Source: Nocardioides sp. URHA0032
GTDB taxonomy: Bacteria; Actinomycetota; Actinomycetes; Propionibacteriales; Nocardioidaceae
Direction: 5' to 3'
NCBI RefSeq assembly: GCF_000620645.1
Contig: NZ_KK211159.1
Coordinates: 579,467-643,466 of the forward strand
Length of the DNA stretch: 64,000 nt
The position numbers and the translations under genes are program-made. The notes under the pieces are model-generated. The model did no database searches. It saw nothing but the letters and a program-made list of their open reading frames with translations, and was not told the origin of the DNA. Positions 7,660 to 15,914 of the stretch are shown piece by piece. Numbering within the stretch: position 1 is the first letter of the stretch; each line of letters begins with the position of its first letter.

Positions 7660-8709
7660 TCAGCGGAGGTCGGGGTGCGCGCGGCCGGCGATCAGGGGCA
7701 GGTCGAGGTAGGTCTTGATGCCCGGGTCGGCGGCCACGACGTACGGGATCGAGTTCACGCAGTGCACGGCGGTGGCCACCACGCCCGGGTTGCGCGCCAG
7801 GCCCTGCTCGACGGTCTCGGGCTGCCAACCCTTGATCACCACGAAGCAGTCCGGGTCGCCCTTCACCTCGACCTCGAACCGCTCGCCCTGGGGGCCGAAG
7901 CTCCACGGTGGGTCCAGGTGCTGCTCGCCCATCAGCCAGTTCACCGCGATCCGCACCACGCAGGTCTCGCCGACGAACGCCTCCCAGACGAACCGCTGGC
8001 CGGCGACGTGCCCGGGCTCGATCACGCCGATCGGCGTCTCGATCGGCTGCGTGGCGACGGCGACCTCCTGGGAGGTGCGGATGCGCGGGTCCGCCGCGAA
8101 GCCGAGCGCGTCGACGCACATCCGCGCGGACTGGATGAAGCCACCCGACAGCAGCCCCAGCATGGGGCCGCCCATCGCCTCGTCCGGCTTGCCGCCGAAC
8201 ATCATGATGTGGCGGACGACGTCCGGCGCGTTGTAGGTGCGGATGTCGCTGAACTCCTCGCCGCGCACGAACGTCACGGCGGAGGACAGCGCGGAGAACA
8301 TCAGCGGGTGCAGCTCGGTGATGCCGCCCGGGTTGATGCCGGTCCCGTGCAGCGTCGTCCCGCCGTCCGCGCAGGCGGCCGCGAGGGGCGCGCCGTCCTT
8401 CTCGGTCGGGTAGAACCAGCCCACCGGCGTCACGACGTTCTTGCCGGAGCGCAGCAGGGCGGCGACCTCGCCGCGGTCCGGGACCAGCGGCGCGTAGACG
8501 ACCGCGTCCGCGTCCATGGCGAGCACGTCGGCCATGCTGCTGGTCGCGAGTACGCCGAGGGGTCGCGTGCCGATGATCTCGCCGACGTCGACCCCGTGCT
8601 TGCTCTCGGAGTGGACCCAGCAGCCGACCAGCTCGAGGTCGGGGTGCAGCAGGATGCTCTCGATCGCGGCCCTGCCGACGCCGCCGGTGGCCCACTGGAT
8701 GACGCGCAC
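7660..8709 (-). CDS. Dihydrodipicolinate reductase-like NAD(P)-binding oxidoreductase
   Basis: A 349-residue protein. The N-terminal Rossmann fold reads VIQWATGGVGRAAIESIL (residues 3-20), followed by the GTGINPGG loop and a C-terminal mixed alpha/beta domain. This matches the family often named NAD(P)H-dependent amine dehydrogenase or DapB-like in actinobacteria, which is not the lysine-pathway DapB. GTG 8709 has a GAGAGGG ribosome site seven bases upstream. A KstR-like palindrome 18-31 bases upstream ties it to the steroid/lipid genes. The true substrate is unknown. Confidence 0.75.
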   Translation of the reverse strand: MRVIQWATGGVGRAAIESILLHPDLELVGCWVHSESKHGVDVGEIIGTRPLGVLATSSMADVLAMDADAVVYAPLVPDRGEVAALLRSGKNVVTPVGWFYPTEKDGAPLAAACADGGTTLHGTGINPGGITELHPLMFSALSSAVTFVRGEEFSDIRTYNAPDVVRHIMMFGGKPDEAMGGPMLGLLSGGFIQSARMCVDALGFAADPRIRTSQEVAVATQPIETPIGVIEPGHVAGQRFVWEAFVGETCVVRIAVNWLMGEQHLDPPWSFGPQGERFEVEVKGDPDCFVVIKGWQPETVEQGLARNPGVVATAVHCVNSIPYVVAADPGIKTYLDLPLIAGRAHPDLR

Positions 8710-8726
8710 GCCGCCACCCTCTCAAC

Positions 8727-8740
8727 GAGAACGTGTTCTC
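8727..8740 (-). promoter_or_regulatory. KstR-like operator, third copy
   Basis: GAGAACGTGTTCTC is a perfect 14-bp palindrome with the same core as the operators at 248 and 3578. It lies between the DapB-like gene start and the stop of the upstream DUF1501 gene, so it most likely controls the former. Confidence 0.65.
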
Positions 8741-8753
8741 GTCCAGCGGTGCG

Positions 8754-9995
8754 TCAGAGCGAGGTCATGACGCCGACGGACTCGGGGGAGAAGCCCGGGA
8801 ACACCGCGGCGGTCGAGGCGCCGAACCGGTACCGCACCACCTCGGAGAGCACGCTGCGGTAGTCCGTGGTGACCATGACGTCGGAGTCGAGGTCGTTCGT
8901 GAGGCCCTGCCACCGGCCGTAGTACGTCCCGCCCCGGACGCCCGCACCGGCCAGGAGCATCACGTTGCCGTAGCCGTGGTCGAGTCCCTGGCTGGCGTTC
9001 TCGACGGTCCGCCGGCCGAACTCGCTGATCGTCAGCAGCGTCACCTTCGGCGCCTGGTCGCCGAGGTCGCCGAGGAACGCGGCGACCGAGGTGGCGAGGT
9101 CCCGGGCGTTGTCGTTGAGCCAGCCGCCGTCGGCGGTGCCCAGGTCGGCGTGCATGTCCCAGTTGCCCTGGTCCACGGTGATCACCTCGACGCCGACGTT
9201 GCCGCGGATCACCCGCGCCACCTCCGAGAGGGCCCGGCCCAGGTCGGTCCTGGGGTAGCTCGCCCGGTTGTCCGCGGTCTCGCGGGCCGGTGCGAAGTCG
9301 TCGAGCGCGCCGAACATCGACCGCATCGCCGTGCCCAGGGGAGTGCGGTCGCCGTCCCACAGCGTGTGCAGCGACGCGCGCCGCCCCTTGGTGGTGTCCC
9401 ACTTGTCGTCGCCGGGGATCTGGACGTCGTCGACGGTGCCGGCCGACATCACCGGCTGGACCCCGTAGAGCGACGTCGGCACGACACCGCCCGCCGCGTT
9501 GAACCCCTGGAGCGGTGAGGTCGAGGCGTCGGTGCCGACGAGCCGGTTCAGCCAACCACTGCGGATCGTCGAGCCCGGGTCGGCGTCCTCGACCTCCTCC
9601 ATCGCGGAGAAGTGCGAGCGGTTCGGCGCGGGCAGCCCGGTCGCGTGCACGGCCGCCAGGCGGCCGGCGTCCCAGAGCGGCACCAGCGGCGCGAGCTCGG
9701 GGTGCAGCCCGAACAGGCCGTCCTTCGCCAGCAGCCGGTCCGACGGTACGGCGATGCTCGGGCGGGCGTCGTAGTACACGGGGTCGCCGTGCGGCACGAC
9801 GAGCGACAGCCCGTCGGCGGCACCGCGCAGCGACAGCACCACGAGCACCGACGCCGCCGGCGTCAGCGCGGCGGCGGAGGTCGTGATCGCGGCCGAGCCG
9901 ACGATCGTGGTCGCACCGACGAGCGCGACCGTGCCGCCCAGGAACGAGCGGCGGGAGAGGCGGGCGAACTCGTCGCAGCAGAAGGTGTCGGTCAT
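8754..9995 (-). CDS. DUF1501 family protein, Tat-exported
   Basis: A 413-residue protein with a twin-arginine signal (LSRRSFLGGTVALVGATTIVGSAA, residues 12-35). The body has the alkaline-phosphatase-like fold elements of DUF1501 (LVVLSLRGAADGLSLVVPHGDPVYY; ITVDQGNWDMHADLG; LLTISEFGRRTVENASQGLDHGYGNVMLL). It is almost always encoded beside DUF1800, as here; the biochemical role of the pair is unknown. ATG 9995 lies five bases past the DUF1800 stop; an in-frame GTG at 10004 would overlap that stop. Export of a folded, perhaps metal-bound, protein is inferred from the Tat motif. Confidence 0.85.
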   Translation of the reverse strand: MTDTFCCDEFARLSRRSFLGGTVALVGATTIVGSAAITTSAAALTPAASVLVVLSLRGAADGLSLVVPHGDPVYYDARPSIAVPSDRLLAKDGLFGLHPELAPLVPLWDAGRLAAVHATGLPAPNRSHFSAMEEVEDADPGSTIRSGWLNRLVGTDASTSPLQGFNAAGGVVPTSLYGVQPVMSAGTVDDVQIPGDDKWDTTKGRRASLHTLWDGDRTPLGTAMRSMFGALDDFAPARETADNRASYPRTDLGRALSEVARVIRGNVGVEVITVDQGNWDMHADLGTADGGWLNDNARDLATSVAAFLGDLGDQAPKVTLLTISEFGRRTVENASQGLDHGYGNVMLLAGAGVRGGTYYGRWQGLTNDLDSDVMVTTDYRSVLSEVVRYRFGASTAAVFPGFSPESVGVMTSL

Positions 9996-10000
9996 GGCGG

Positions 10001-11473
10001 TCACCGGGTCAGGAAGGCGGGGGAGTCGAGGAAGGTCGTGAGCAGGCGGTACCAGTTCCACCTCACCAGGCCGTGGTCCTTCGTGATCCGCTCGCGCGGC
10101 TGGACGTCGACCGCCTCGCAGCACGCCTGGAGCAGCTGAGCGGTCGAGCGGCGGTGCAGGATCCGTTGGGAGAGCGCGTCGACGAGCACGTCGAAGCGGA
10201 TCGGGTAGCGCGGCACCCACCAGGCGGTCGAGTGGTACGTCGCGCCCTTGTCCGGCCACCACGTCCCGGCCATGTCGAGGTGGACGCTCATCGTGGCGAG
10301 CATCCGCGACGGCGACGACCAGGCGTCGTTGTCGATCGGCTGGCCGTCGGGCCGCGGCCAGTCGAAGGGCTTCGTCCCGATCGAGTCCGCCTGCCAGACG
10401 ATCTGGTTGGCGGCGTACGAATCGCCGGCGTCCCCGGCCGGCGGCCGATCGAGGCGCACGTCGAGGGCGCGGTACGTCGCCACGACGTCCTCGCCGGGGT
10501 CGCGGACCTTGGCGCCCACCGACCGGGCGAACTCGCTCGACCGCACCAGCGCGCGGAGCACCGGCCGGATCTCGGTGGAGTTGTCCAGGTACACGGCCGC
10601 GAGCCGGGCGACCAGCGCGTCGGACGGGTCGTCGCTCACGAACTTGACCGCGAGCTTGCGCGCCACGCGCCGCGCGGTCGCCTCGTGGTGGGCGAGGTAG
10701 GTGAGGTAGGCCCTCGTCACCCGGCGCCCGTCGGCGTCGGCGTTCGGGTCCGCGAAGCCCATGACCTGCACCGGGCCGGTGTCGTGCCACTTCTGCCGGT
10801 AGACGGGATCGAAGGTGTCCCACATGTCCGCGCTCCACCCGGTGAGGATCCGGGCCGAGCCCTTGACGTCGTCCTCGTCGTACTCGCCGCGACCGACGGT
10901 GTGCAGCTCGAGCAGCTCGCGGCCGAGGTTCTCGTTCGGGTGTGCAGCGCTGGAGCTGACGTTGTCCAGGTTGATCAGCATCGCCGGATGGGTGACCACT
11001 GCGTGCAGGAGGTCGTCGAACCGGCCGAGCGCCCCGGCGCGGATCGTGTCGCCGTACTGCCTGCGCCAGAACCACGCGTTGTCGTTGTAGACCGGCACGT
11101 TGAAGTGGTTCTCCCACAGCTCGGTCACGGCCTCGAGGACCTGCCGCCTCGACCGGATGCGGCGCAGCAGCACCCAGCGCTGGTAGTCCTCCATGACCTC
11201 CCAGCCGCCCTCGACACCGTCGCGCTGGCGGTGCCAGATGTCCGTGGCGCTGCGCGAGAGCGACGGCCACCACGAGCGGAGCTCGTCGGCCCGGCCGTCG
11301 TCGACAGCGCCGGGGTCCAGCTGGTGGTCGAACCACCCCAGCGCCCCGCCGGCGGCGCCGACCTGGCGCGCGAGCGTCAGCGTGAGGCCGTACGAGAACC
11401 GGCCGACGAGGTGCCGGGCGGCGGCCGGCAGCAGCTTCTGCCCGCGGTAGTGCGCCGGCGTGTACGTCGTCAT
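10001..11473 (-). CDS. DUF1800 family protein
   Basis: A 490-residue protein that opens with HLVGRFSYGLTLTLARQV and contains WENHFNVPVYND and LLINLDN-like blocks, ENLGRELLELHTVGRGEYDEDDVK and LTGWSADMW, the signatures of DUF1800. ATG 11473 starts the conserved part. No Tat or Sec signal is evident, so export may depend on its partner DUF1501, translated from the same mRNA five bases downstream. Function unknown; the pair is widespread in bacteria. It is divergent from the CNNM gene, with 194 bases between. Confidence 0.85.
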   Translation of the reverse strand: MTTYTPAHYRGQKLLPAAARHLVGRFSYGLTLTLARQVGAAGGALGWFDHQLDPGAVDDGRADELRSWWPSLSRSATDIWHRQRDGVEGGWEVMEDYQRWVLLRRIRSRRQVLEAVTELWENHFNVPVYNDNAWFWRRQYGDTIRAGALGRFDDLLHAVVTHPAMLINLDNVSSSAAHPNENLGRELLELHTVGRGEYDEDDVKGSARILTGWSADMWDTFDPVYRQKWHDTGPVQVMGFADPNADADGRRVTRAYLTYLAHHEATARRVARKLAVKFVSDDPSDALVARLAAVYLDNSTEIRPVLRALVRSSEFARSVGAKVRDPGEDVVATYRALDVRLDRPPAGDAGDSYAANQIVWQADSIGTKPFDWPRPDGQPIDNDAWSSPSRMLATMSVHLDMAGTWWPDKGATYHSTAWWVPRYPIRFDVLVDALSQRILHRRSTAQLLQACCEAVDVQPRERITKDHGLVRWNWYRLLTTFLDSPAFLTR

Positions 11474-11563
11474 GGAGGCTCCCGAGTCTCTCCCGGTGGC
11501 GGGGAGTGGGAGAAAGCGTAGGGCCCGCGGGGCGGCGGCGGGCGATGTTCGACCCGGTAGAGT

Positions 11564-11664
11564 GGCGGCTCGACCGCCCCCACACCGTGAGGACACGACC
11601 CCCAGCCCATGGACGGCTCCCAAAGTCCCCGGCTCTCGCCGCCGGCTGATCGCGGAGGAGAGCC
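11564..11664 (+). promoter_or_regulatory. Foldable 5' leader of the CNNM operon, with ribosome-site-sequestering hairpin
   Basis: Four local stems line up before ATG 11668: GGCGG/CCGCC (11564-11568 with 11574-11578), CGTG/CACG closing an AGGA loop (11586-11597), GGAC/GTCC (11611-11614 with 11625-11628), and GGCTCTC/GAGAGCC (11631-11637 with 11658-11664). The last stem buries the ribosome site GGAGGAG (11654-11660), as riboswitch expression platforms do. I could not match it to a known class; the Mg-sensing M-box core is not evident. Confidence 0.4.
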
Positions 11665-11667
11665 CCG

Positions 11668-13026
11668 ATGACGGCCTGGCTGCTGCTGCTCGCGGCACTG
11701 CTCCTGATCGCCGCCTGCGGTGTGTTCGTCGCGGCGGAGTTCTCGTTCGTCACCGTCGACCGGAGCAGCGTCGCGCAGGCCGCCGCGGCGGGTGACAGCG
11801 GTGCCCGCGGGCTCCAGCAGGCGCTCCGCTCGCTCTCGACCCAGCTGTCCGGCGCGCAGGTCGGCATCACGATCACCAACCTCGCGATCGGCTACCTGGC
11901 CGAGCCGACGATCTCCGGCCTGATCGACGACCCCCTCGAGGCGGCCGGCGTGCCCGCCGGTGCGGTCACGCCCCTGGCGGTCGGCATCGGTCTCACCGTC
12001 GGCACCGTGCTCACGATGATCTTCGGTGAGCTGGTGCCCAAGAACCTCGCCCTCGCGAAGCCGATGCAGGTCGCGCGGGCGACCCAGCGCTTCCAGCGCG
12101 GCTTCACCGCTTCCGTGCGGCTGCCGATCAAGGTGCTCAACGGCTCGGCCAACGCCTTCGTGCGGCGGGTCGGGGTCGAGCCGCAGGAGGAGCTCCGCTC
12201 GGCCCGCAGTTCGACCGAGCTGGCCTCCCTGATCCAGCGGTCCGCCGACCTCGGCACCCTGGACGTCGAGACCGCCGAGCTGATGGAGCGGTCCGTGGAG
12301 TTCGGCACCCGCACCGCGGGGGAGATCATGACGCCGCGGGTCCGCACGGTCAGCCTGGAGGCGAACGACCGCGCCAGCGCGGTCATCGAGCTCACCCGCG
12401 AGACCGGCCACTCGCGCTTCCCGGTGCTCGACGCCGACGAGAACGTCGTCGGCACGGTGCACGTCAAGAACGCGGTCGCGCTGCCGGTCGGCGAGCGGGC
12501 CACCACCAGGGTCAAGCACCTGGTGGCCAAGCCGATCGTCGTCCCCGACTCCCTGCGGCTGGACCCGCTGCTTGCCCAGCTGCGCGACGAGAGCTTCCAG
12601 CTCGCGGTCGTGATGGACGAGTACGGCGGGTTCGCGGGCATCGTCACCCTCGAGGACGTCGTCGAGGAGATCGTCGGCGACATCTCCGACGAGCACGACC
12701 GGCTGAACGCGAGCTCGCGCCAGCACCGCGACGGTTCGTGGTCGCTCTCCGGGCTGCTGCGTCCCGACGAGGTCGAGGACCTCACCGAGATCGAGCTGCC
12801 CGACCACGAGGACTACGACACCATCGCGGGGCTGGTCCTGCAGGTGCTCGGCCGGGTGCCCGAGGTCGGTGACATCGCCGAGGTGCCGGTGCCCGACCGG
12901 TCCGACCCCGACGAGCCGACCCAGCGGCTGGCCGTCCTCGCCGTCGAGCGGATGGACGGGCTGCGCATCGACCGGCTCCGGCTGCGGCTGCTGGACACCC
13001 CGACCGAGGACGGCGAGGGCCGATGA
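11668..13026 (+). CDS. CNNM/CBS-domain membrane protein with CorC_HlyC domain
   Basis: A 452-residue hemolysin-C/CorC-type protein implicated in Mg2+/Co2+ transport. The order is an N-terminal CNNM transmembrane domain (residues 1-190, with SGAQVGITITNLAIGYLAEP and FGELVPKNLAL), paired CBS domains (about 205-330, with MTPRVRTVSLE and DEYGGFAGIVTLEDVVEEIVGDI) and a C-terminal CorC_HlyC domain (about 345-440). The stop overlaps the next gene's start (ATGA), so the two CNNM proteins are translated together, perhaps as a heterodimer. The foldable leader upstream suggests control at translation. Confidence 0.88.
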   Translation: MTAWLLLLAALLLIAACGVFVAAEFSFVTVDRSSVAQAAAAGDSGARGLQQALRSLSTQLSGAQVGITITNLAIGYLAEPTISGLIDDPLEAAGVPAGAVTPLAVGIGLTVGTVLTMIFGELVPKNLALAKPMQVARATQRFQRGFTASVRLPIKVLNGSANAFVRRVGVEPQEELRSARSSTELASLIQRSADLGTLDVETAELMERSVEFGTRTAGEIMTPRVRTVSLEANDRASAVIELTRETGHSRFPVLDADENVVGTVHVKNAVALPVGERATTRVKHLVAKPIVVPDSLRLDPLLAQLRDESFQLAVVMDEYGGFAGIVTLEDVVEEIVGDISDEHDRLNASSRQHRDGSWSLSGLLRPDEVEDLTEIELPDHEDYDTIAGLVLQVLGRVPEVGDIAEVPVPDRSDPDEPTQRLAVLAVERMDGLRIDRLRLRLLDTPTEDGEGR

Positions 13027-14069
13027 ACAGTGGGACCGCCATCGTCGTCACCGTCCTGCTGCTGCTGGGCAACGCGTTCTTCGTCGGCGCGGAGTTCGCG
13101 CTGGTGTCGGCCCGGCGTACCCAGCTCGAGCCACGGGCGGAGGCCGGGTCGCGGATGGCGCGGACCACGATCAAGGCGATGGAGAACATCTCCCTGGTCA
13201 TCGGCGTGAACCAGCTCGGCATCACCGTCTGCTCGCTGGTGCTCGGCGCGGTGGGCGAGCCCGCGGTGGCGCACCTGGTCGAGCCCGTGCTGCACGCGCT
13301 GCACCTGCCCGAGGGCGCCCTGCACCCGGTGTCGTTCGTGGTCGCGCTCGCGGTCGTCGTCTACCTGCACGTGGTGATGGGGGAGATGATCCCCAAGAAC
13401 CTCGCGCTCGCCGCCCCGGACCGGGCGGCGCTGGCGCTCGGCCCGCCGATCTGGGGCATCGTCACGGTCCTCCGGCCGATCGTCGTGGTGATCAACTGGG
13501 TCGCGGGCGGTGTGCTGCGGCTGCTCGGCGCCCGGCTCACCGACGAGGTCAGCTCGACGTACACCCGCGAGGAGGTCGCCGCCCTGGTCGAGGAGTCCCG
13601 GGGCGAGGGCCTGCTCGCGGCCGACGAGTACGACCGGCTCGCGGGCGCGCTCGGCTTCACCGAGAAGACCGTGTCGGCGGTGCTGATGCCGCCCGAGACG
13701 CTGACGACGGTGCCCCGCGGGATCACCCCGGCGGAGGTCGAGGCGCTGTGCGCGGCCACCGGCTACAGCCGGTTCCCGGTGACGGAGGACGGCGAGGTCC
13801 TCGGCTACCTGCACATCAAGGACGCGCTGGAGACCGACGAGGTGCGTCGGGAGCGGCCGATCGACGACAAGTGGATCCGGCCGTTCGCCCCGATGGCGGC
13901 GGACGAGGCGCTGCACGGCGCACTCGAGACGCTGCAGCGCCGCGGCGCGCACATGGCGCGGGTCGTCGACAGCGAGGGCCGGACCCTCGGCCTGGCCACC
14001 CTCGAGGACGTGATCGAGGAGCTCGTCGGGGAGATCCGCGACGCGGCGCACCACGAGGACGCCATCTGA
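13023..14069 (+). CDS. CNNM/CBS-domain membrane protein lacking CorC_HlyC domain
   Basis: A 348-residue second CNNM protein. The membrane domain (residues 1-190) has ISLVIGVNQLGITVCSLVLGAVGEPAVA and VMGEMIPKNLALA; the CBS pair ends in TLGLATLEDVIEELVGEI. It stops soon after the CBS pair, so the CorC_HlyC domain of its partner is absent. This long-plus-short tandem pair is common in actinobacteria (Rv1842c/Rv1841c in M. tuberculosis). Its start overlaps the upstream stop by four bases. It probably exports or gates divalent cations at the plasma membrane. Confidence 0.88.
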   Translation: MNSGTAIVVTVLLLLGNAFFVGAEFALVSARRTQLEPRAEAGSRMARTTIKAMENISLVIGVNQLGITVCSLVLGAVGEPAVAHLVEPVLHALHLPEGALHPVSFVVALAVVVYLHVVMGEMIPKNLALAAPDRAALALGPPIWGIVTVLRPIVVVINWVAGGVLRLLGARLTDEVSSTYTREEVAALVEESRGEGLLAADEYDRLAGALGFTEKTVSAVLMPPETLTTVPRGITPAEVEALCAATGYSRFPVTEDGEVLGYLHIKDALETDEVRRERPIDDKWIRPFAPMAADEALHGALETLQRRGAHMARVVDSEGRTLGLATLEDVIEELVGEIRDAAHHEDAI

Positions 14070-14126
14070 GCCCTCCGCCGTTAAGGTTGCGACGGCAGGG
14101 GACCAGGGAGAACAGACGGGCGGGCA

Positions 14127-14735
14127 GTGGCGGACGACTCGACGCGCAGTCAGGCACGGCGCGTGTGGACGGTACCCAACCTGCTCAGCCTGCTCCGGCT
14201 GGCGGGCGTGCCGCTCTTCCTGTGGCTGGTGCTCGGTCCGGAGGCCGACGGCTGGGCGCTCGCGCTGCTCGCGGTCATGGGCATCACCGACTTCCTGGAC
14301 GGTTACCTCGCCCGCCGGCTCGGCCAGACCTCGGCGCTCGGCGAGGTCCTGGACCCGGTCGCGGACCGGCTCTACATCCTGGCCGTCGTCGTGGGGCTCG
14401 CGCTGCGCGAGGTGATCCCCTGGTGGGTGGCGCTCTCGCTGCCGCTGCGCGACCTGCTCCTCTGGGGGCTGGTGCCGCTGCTGCGCACCCGTGGCTTCAA
14501 TGCGCTGCCCGTGCACTTCCTGGGCAAGGCCGCCACGTTCAACCTGCTCTACGCCTTCCCCCTCCTGCTCCTCGGGGACGGCGACGGCACCGTCGCGACG
14601 CTCGCCAACGTGTTCGGCTGGGCGTTCGCGATCTGGGGCATCGGGCTGTACTGGTGGGCCGGCGTCCTCTACGCGTGGCAGGTCCGCACCCTGCTGAGGA
14701 CGACCGAGCGTCGTACGGCGGTCTCCGATGCCTGA
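14127..14735 (+). CDS. CDP-alcohol phosphatidyltransferase (PgsA/cardiolipin-synthase type)
   Basis: A 202-residue integral membrane enzyme. DFLDGYLARRLGQTSALGEVLDPVAD is the complete family signature D-x2-DG-x2-AR-x8-G-x3-D-x3-D near residues 53-78, with about five further hydrophobic segments. It moves a phosphatidyl group from a CDP-lipid to an alcohol such as glycerol-3-phosphate, phosphatidylglycerol or inositol phosphate. In M. tuberculosis pgsA2 (Rv1822) heads the same gene block. The GTG start at 14127 lies about 60 bases after the CNNM stop. The 3' end overlaps the DUF881 start by eight bases (ATGCCTGA). Confidence 0.88.
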   Translation: MADDSTRSQARRVWTVPNLLSLLRLAGVPLFLWLVLGPEADGWALALLAVMGITDFLDGYLARRLGQTSALGEVLDPVADRLYILAVVVGLALREVIPWWVALSLPLRDLLLWGLVPLLRTRGFNALPVHFLGKAATFNLLYAFPLLLLGDGDGTVATLANVFGWAFAIWGIGLYWWAGVLYAWQVRTLLRTTERRTAVSDA

Positions 14736-15585
14736 CACCGCCGCGCCGCCGAACGACCGGGTCAACACCCCGCTGCTGACGCTCATCACGCAGCAGTCCC
14801 TCGACGAGGACTACCGCCACGTCGCCGACCGCAAGGCCCTCGAGCCGGGTGCCCAGCGCCGGACGTCCGGGATCGCCGCGATCGTGGTCGCGGTGTTCGG
14901 GGTGCTCGTCACGGTCGCCGCGCTCCAGACCCAGCAGGGCGAGGACGTCCGCAGTGCCAGCCGGACGACGCTCATCACCCAGATCGACGAGGGCCGCGCC
15001 AACCTCTCCGAGCTGCAGCGGAGGATCGTCCGGCTGCGCGAGCTCAACGTCGGGCTCCAGTCGCACCGCGACGAGGTGACCTCCGACCAGCTCGGCGCCG
15101 AGGCCCGTGTCCAGCGGCTGGCCGCCAGCACCGGCTTCGGTGCGGTGACCGGGCCGGGCGTGAAGATCACCGTCGACGACAACCCGGACGGCACCCTGGT
15201 CCGGGACCGTGACCTTCGGCCCGCGGTCAACGGGCTCTGGCAGGCCGGCGCCGAGGCGATCGCGGTCAACGGCAACCGGCTGACCGCGCGCTCCGCGATC
15301 CGCAACTCCGGCATCGCGATCCGCGTCAACAACAGGTCGCTGTCGCCGCCGTACGTCATCACGGCCATCGGCAACGAGAACACCCTCCAGGCGAACCTGA
15401 TGCAGACCACGAGCGGGCTGGTGTTCCGGAACACGGTCGAGTCGCTCGGCTTCCCCTGGAGCATGGACAATGCGGATCAGCTCTTCCTGCCCGCTGCTCC
15501 GCCGCGGATCGCCCGGCTGCGGTCGGCCGAGGCGGGGACCGCGGAGCAGAACCAGAACCAGCACCGGAAGGAGGCCCCGCAGTGA
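14728..15585 (+). CDS. DUF881 family membrane protein (first copy)
   Basis: A 285-residue protein. A cytoplasmic N-terminus of about 48 residues is followed by one membrane helix (IAAIVVAVFGVLVTVAAL), a coiled-coil-like stretch (about residues 85-130, NLSELQRRIVRLRELNVGLQSHR) and the DUF881 domain (GFGAVTGPGVKITVDDN to the end, outside the cell). The domain fold resembles stalk or scaffold proteins; function is unknown. It lies in a conserved order with sbp and a second DUF881 gene, as in Rv1823-Rv1825, and all junctions overlap, so the three products are probably made in fixed ratio for one envelope complex. Confidence 0.85.
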   Translation: MPDTAAPPNDRVNTPLLTLITQQSLDEDYRHVADRKALEPGAQRRTSGIAAIVVAVFGVLVTVAALQTQQGEDVRSASRTTLITQIDEGRANLSELQRRIVRLRELNVGLQSHRDEVTSDQLGAEARVQRLAASTGFGAVTGPGVKITVDDNPDGTLVRDRDLRPAVNGLWQAGAEAIAVNGNRLTARSAIRNSGIAIRVNNRSLSPPYVITAIGNENTLQANLMQTTSGLVFRNTVESLGFPWSMDNADQLFLPAAPPRIARLRSAEAGTAEQNQNQHRKEAPQ

Positions 15586-15914
15586 TCGCCGCGCTCGGGC
15601 TCCTGGTCGGCATCGTGCTGGGCGTCATGTTCCAGCCGGACGTGCCGCTCGGCCTGGAGCCGTACCTGCCCATCGCCGTCGTCGCCGCGCTCGACGCCGT
15701 GTTCGGTGGTCTCCGGGCCTACCTGGACGGCATCTTCGACGACAAGGTCTTCGTCGTGTCGTTCGTGAGCAACGTGGTGATCGCAGCCGCGATCGTCTAC
15801 CTGGGCGACAAGCTCGGCGTCGGTGGCCAGCTCTCGACCGGCGTCATCGTCGTGCTCGGGATCCGGATCTTCTCCAACGTCGCCGCGATCCGGAGACACC
15901 TGTTCCATGCCTGA
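15582..15914 (+). CDS. sbp: Small basic protein Sbp (DUF1290)
   Basis: A 110-residue membrane protein made of three hydrophobic helices (IAALGLLVGIVLGVMF; IAVVAALDAVFGGL; VSFVSNVVIAAAIVYLG) and ending GVIVVLGIRIFSNVAAIRRHLFHA, the conserved DUF1290 tail. It sits between two DUF881 genes, overlapping the first by GTGA and the second by eight bases. The family accompanies cell-division and envelope genes in Gram-positive bacteria; a direct biochemical role is not known. Confidence 0.85.
   Translation: MIAALGLLVGIVLGVMFQPDVPLGLEPYLPIAVVAALDAVFGGLRAYLDGIFDDKVFVVSFVSNVVIAAAIVYLGDKLGVGGQLSTGVIVVLGIRIFSNVAAIRRHLFHA

Noticed and set aside
11540-11667. M-box (Mg riboswitch) before the CNNM genes
   Set aside because: The conserved GGTGAGGCTCCT core and the downstream M-box pattern are not found; only a generic foldable leader is claimed.
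8754-11879. 1041-residue frame that seems to fuse DUF1501 to upstream protein
   Set aside because: Only the part from 9995 on is DUF1501 with its Tat signal; the rest is out of frame with the DUF1800 gene and is a shadow.
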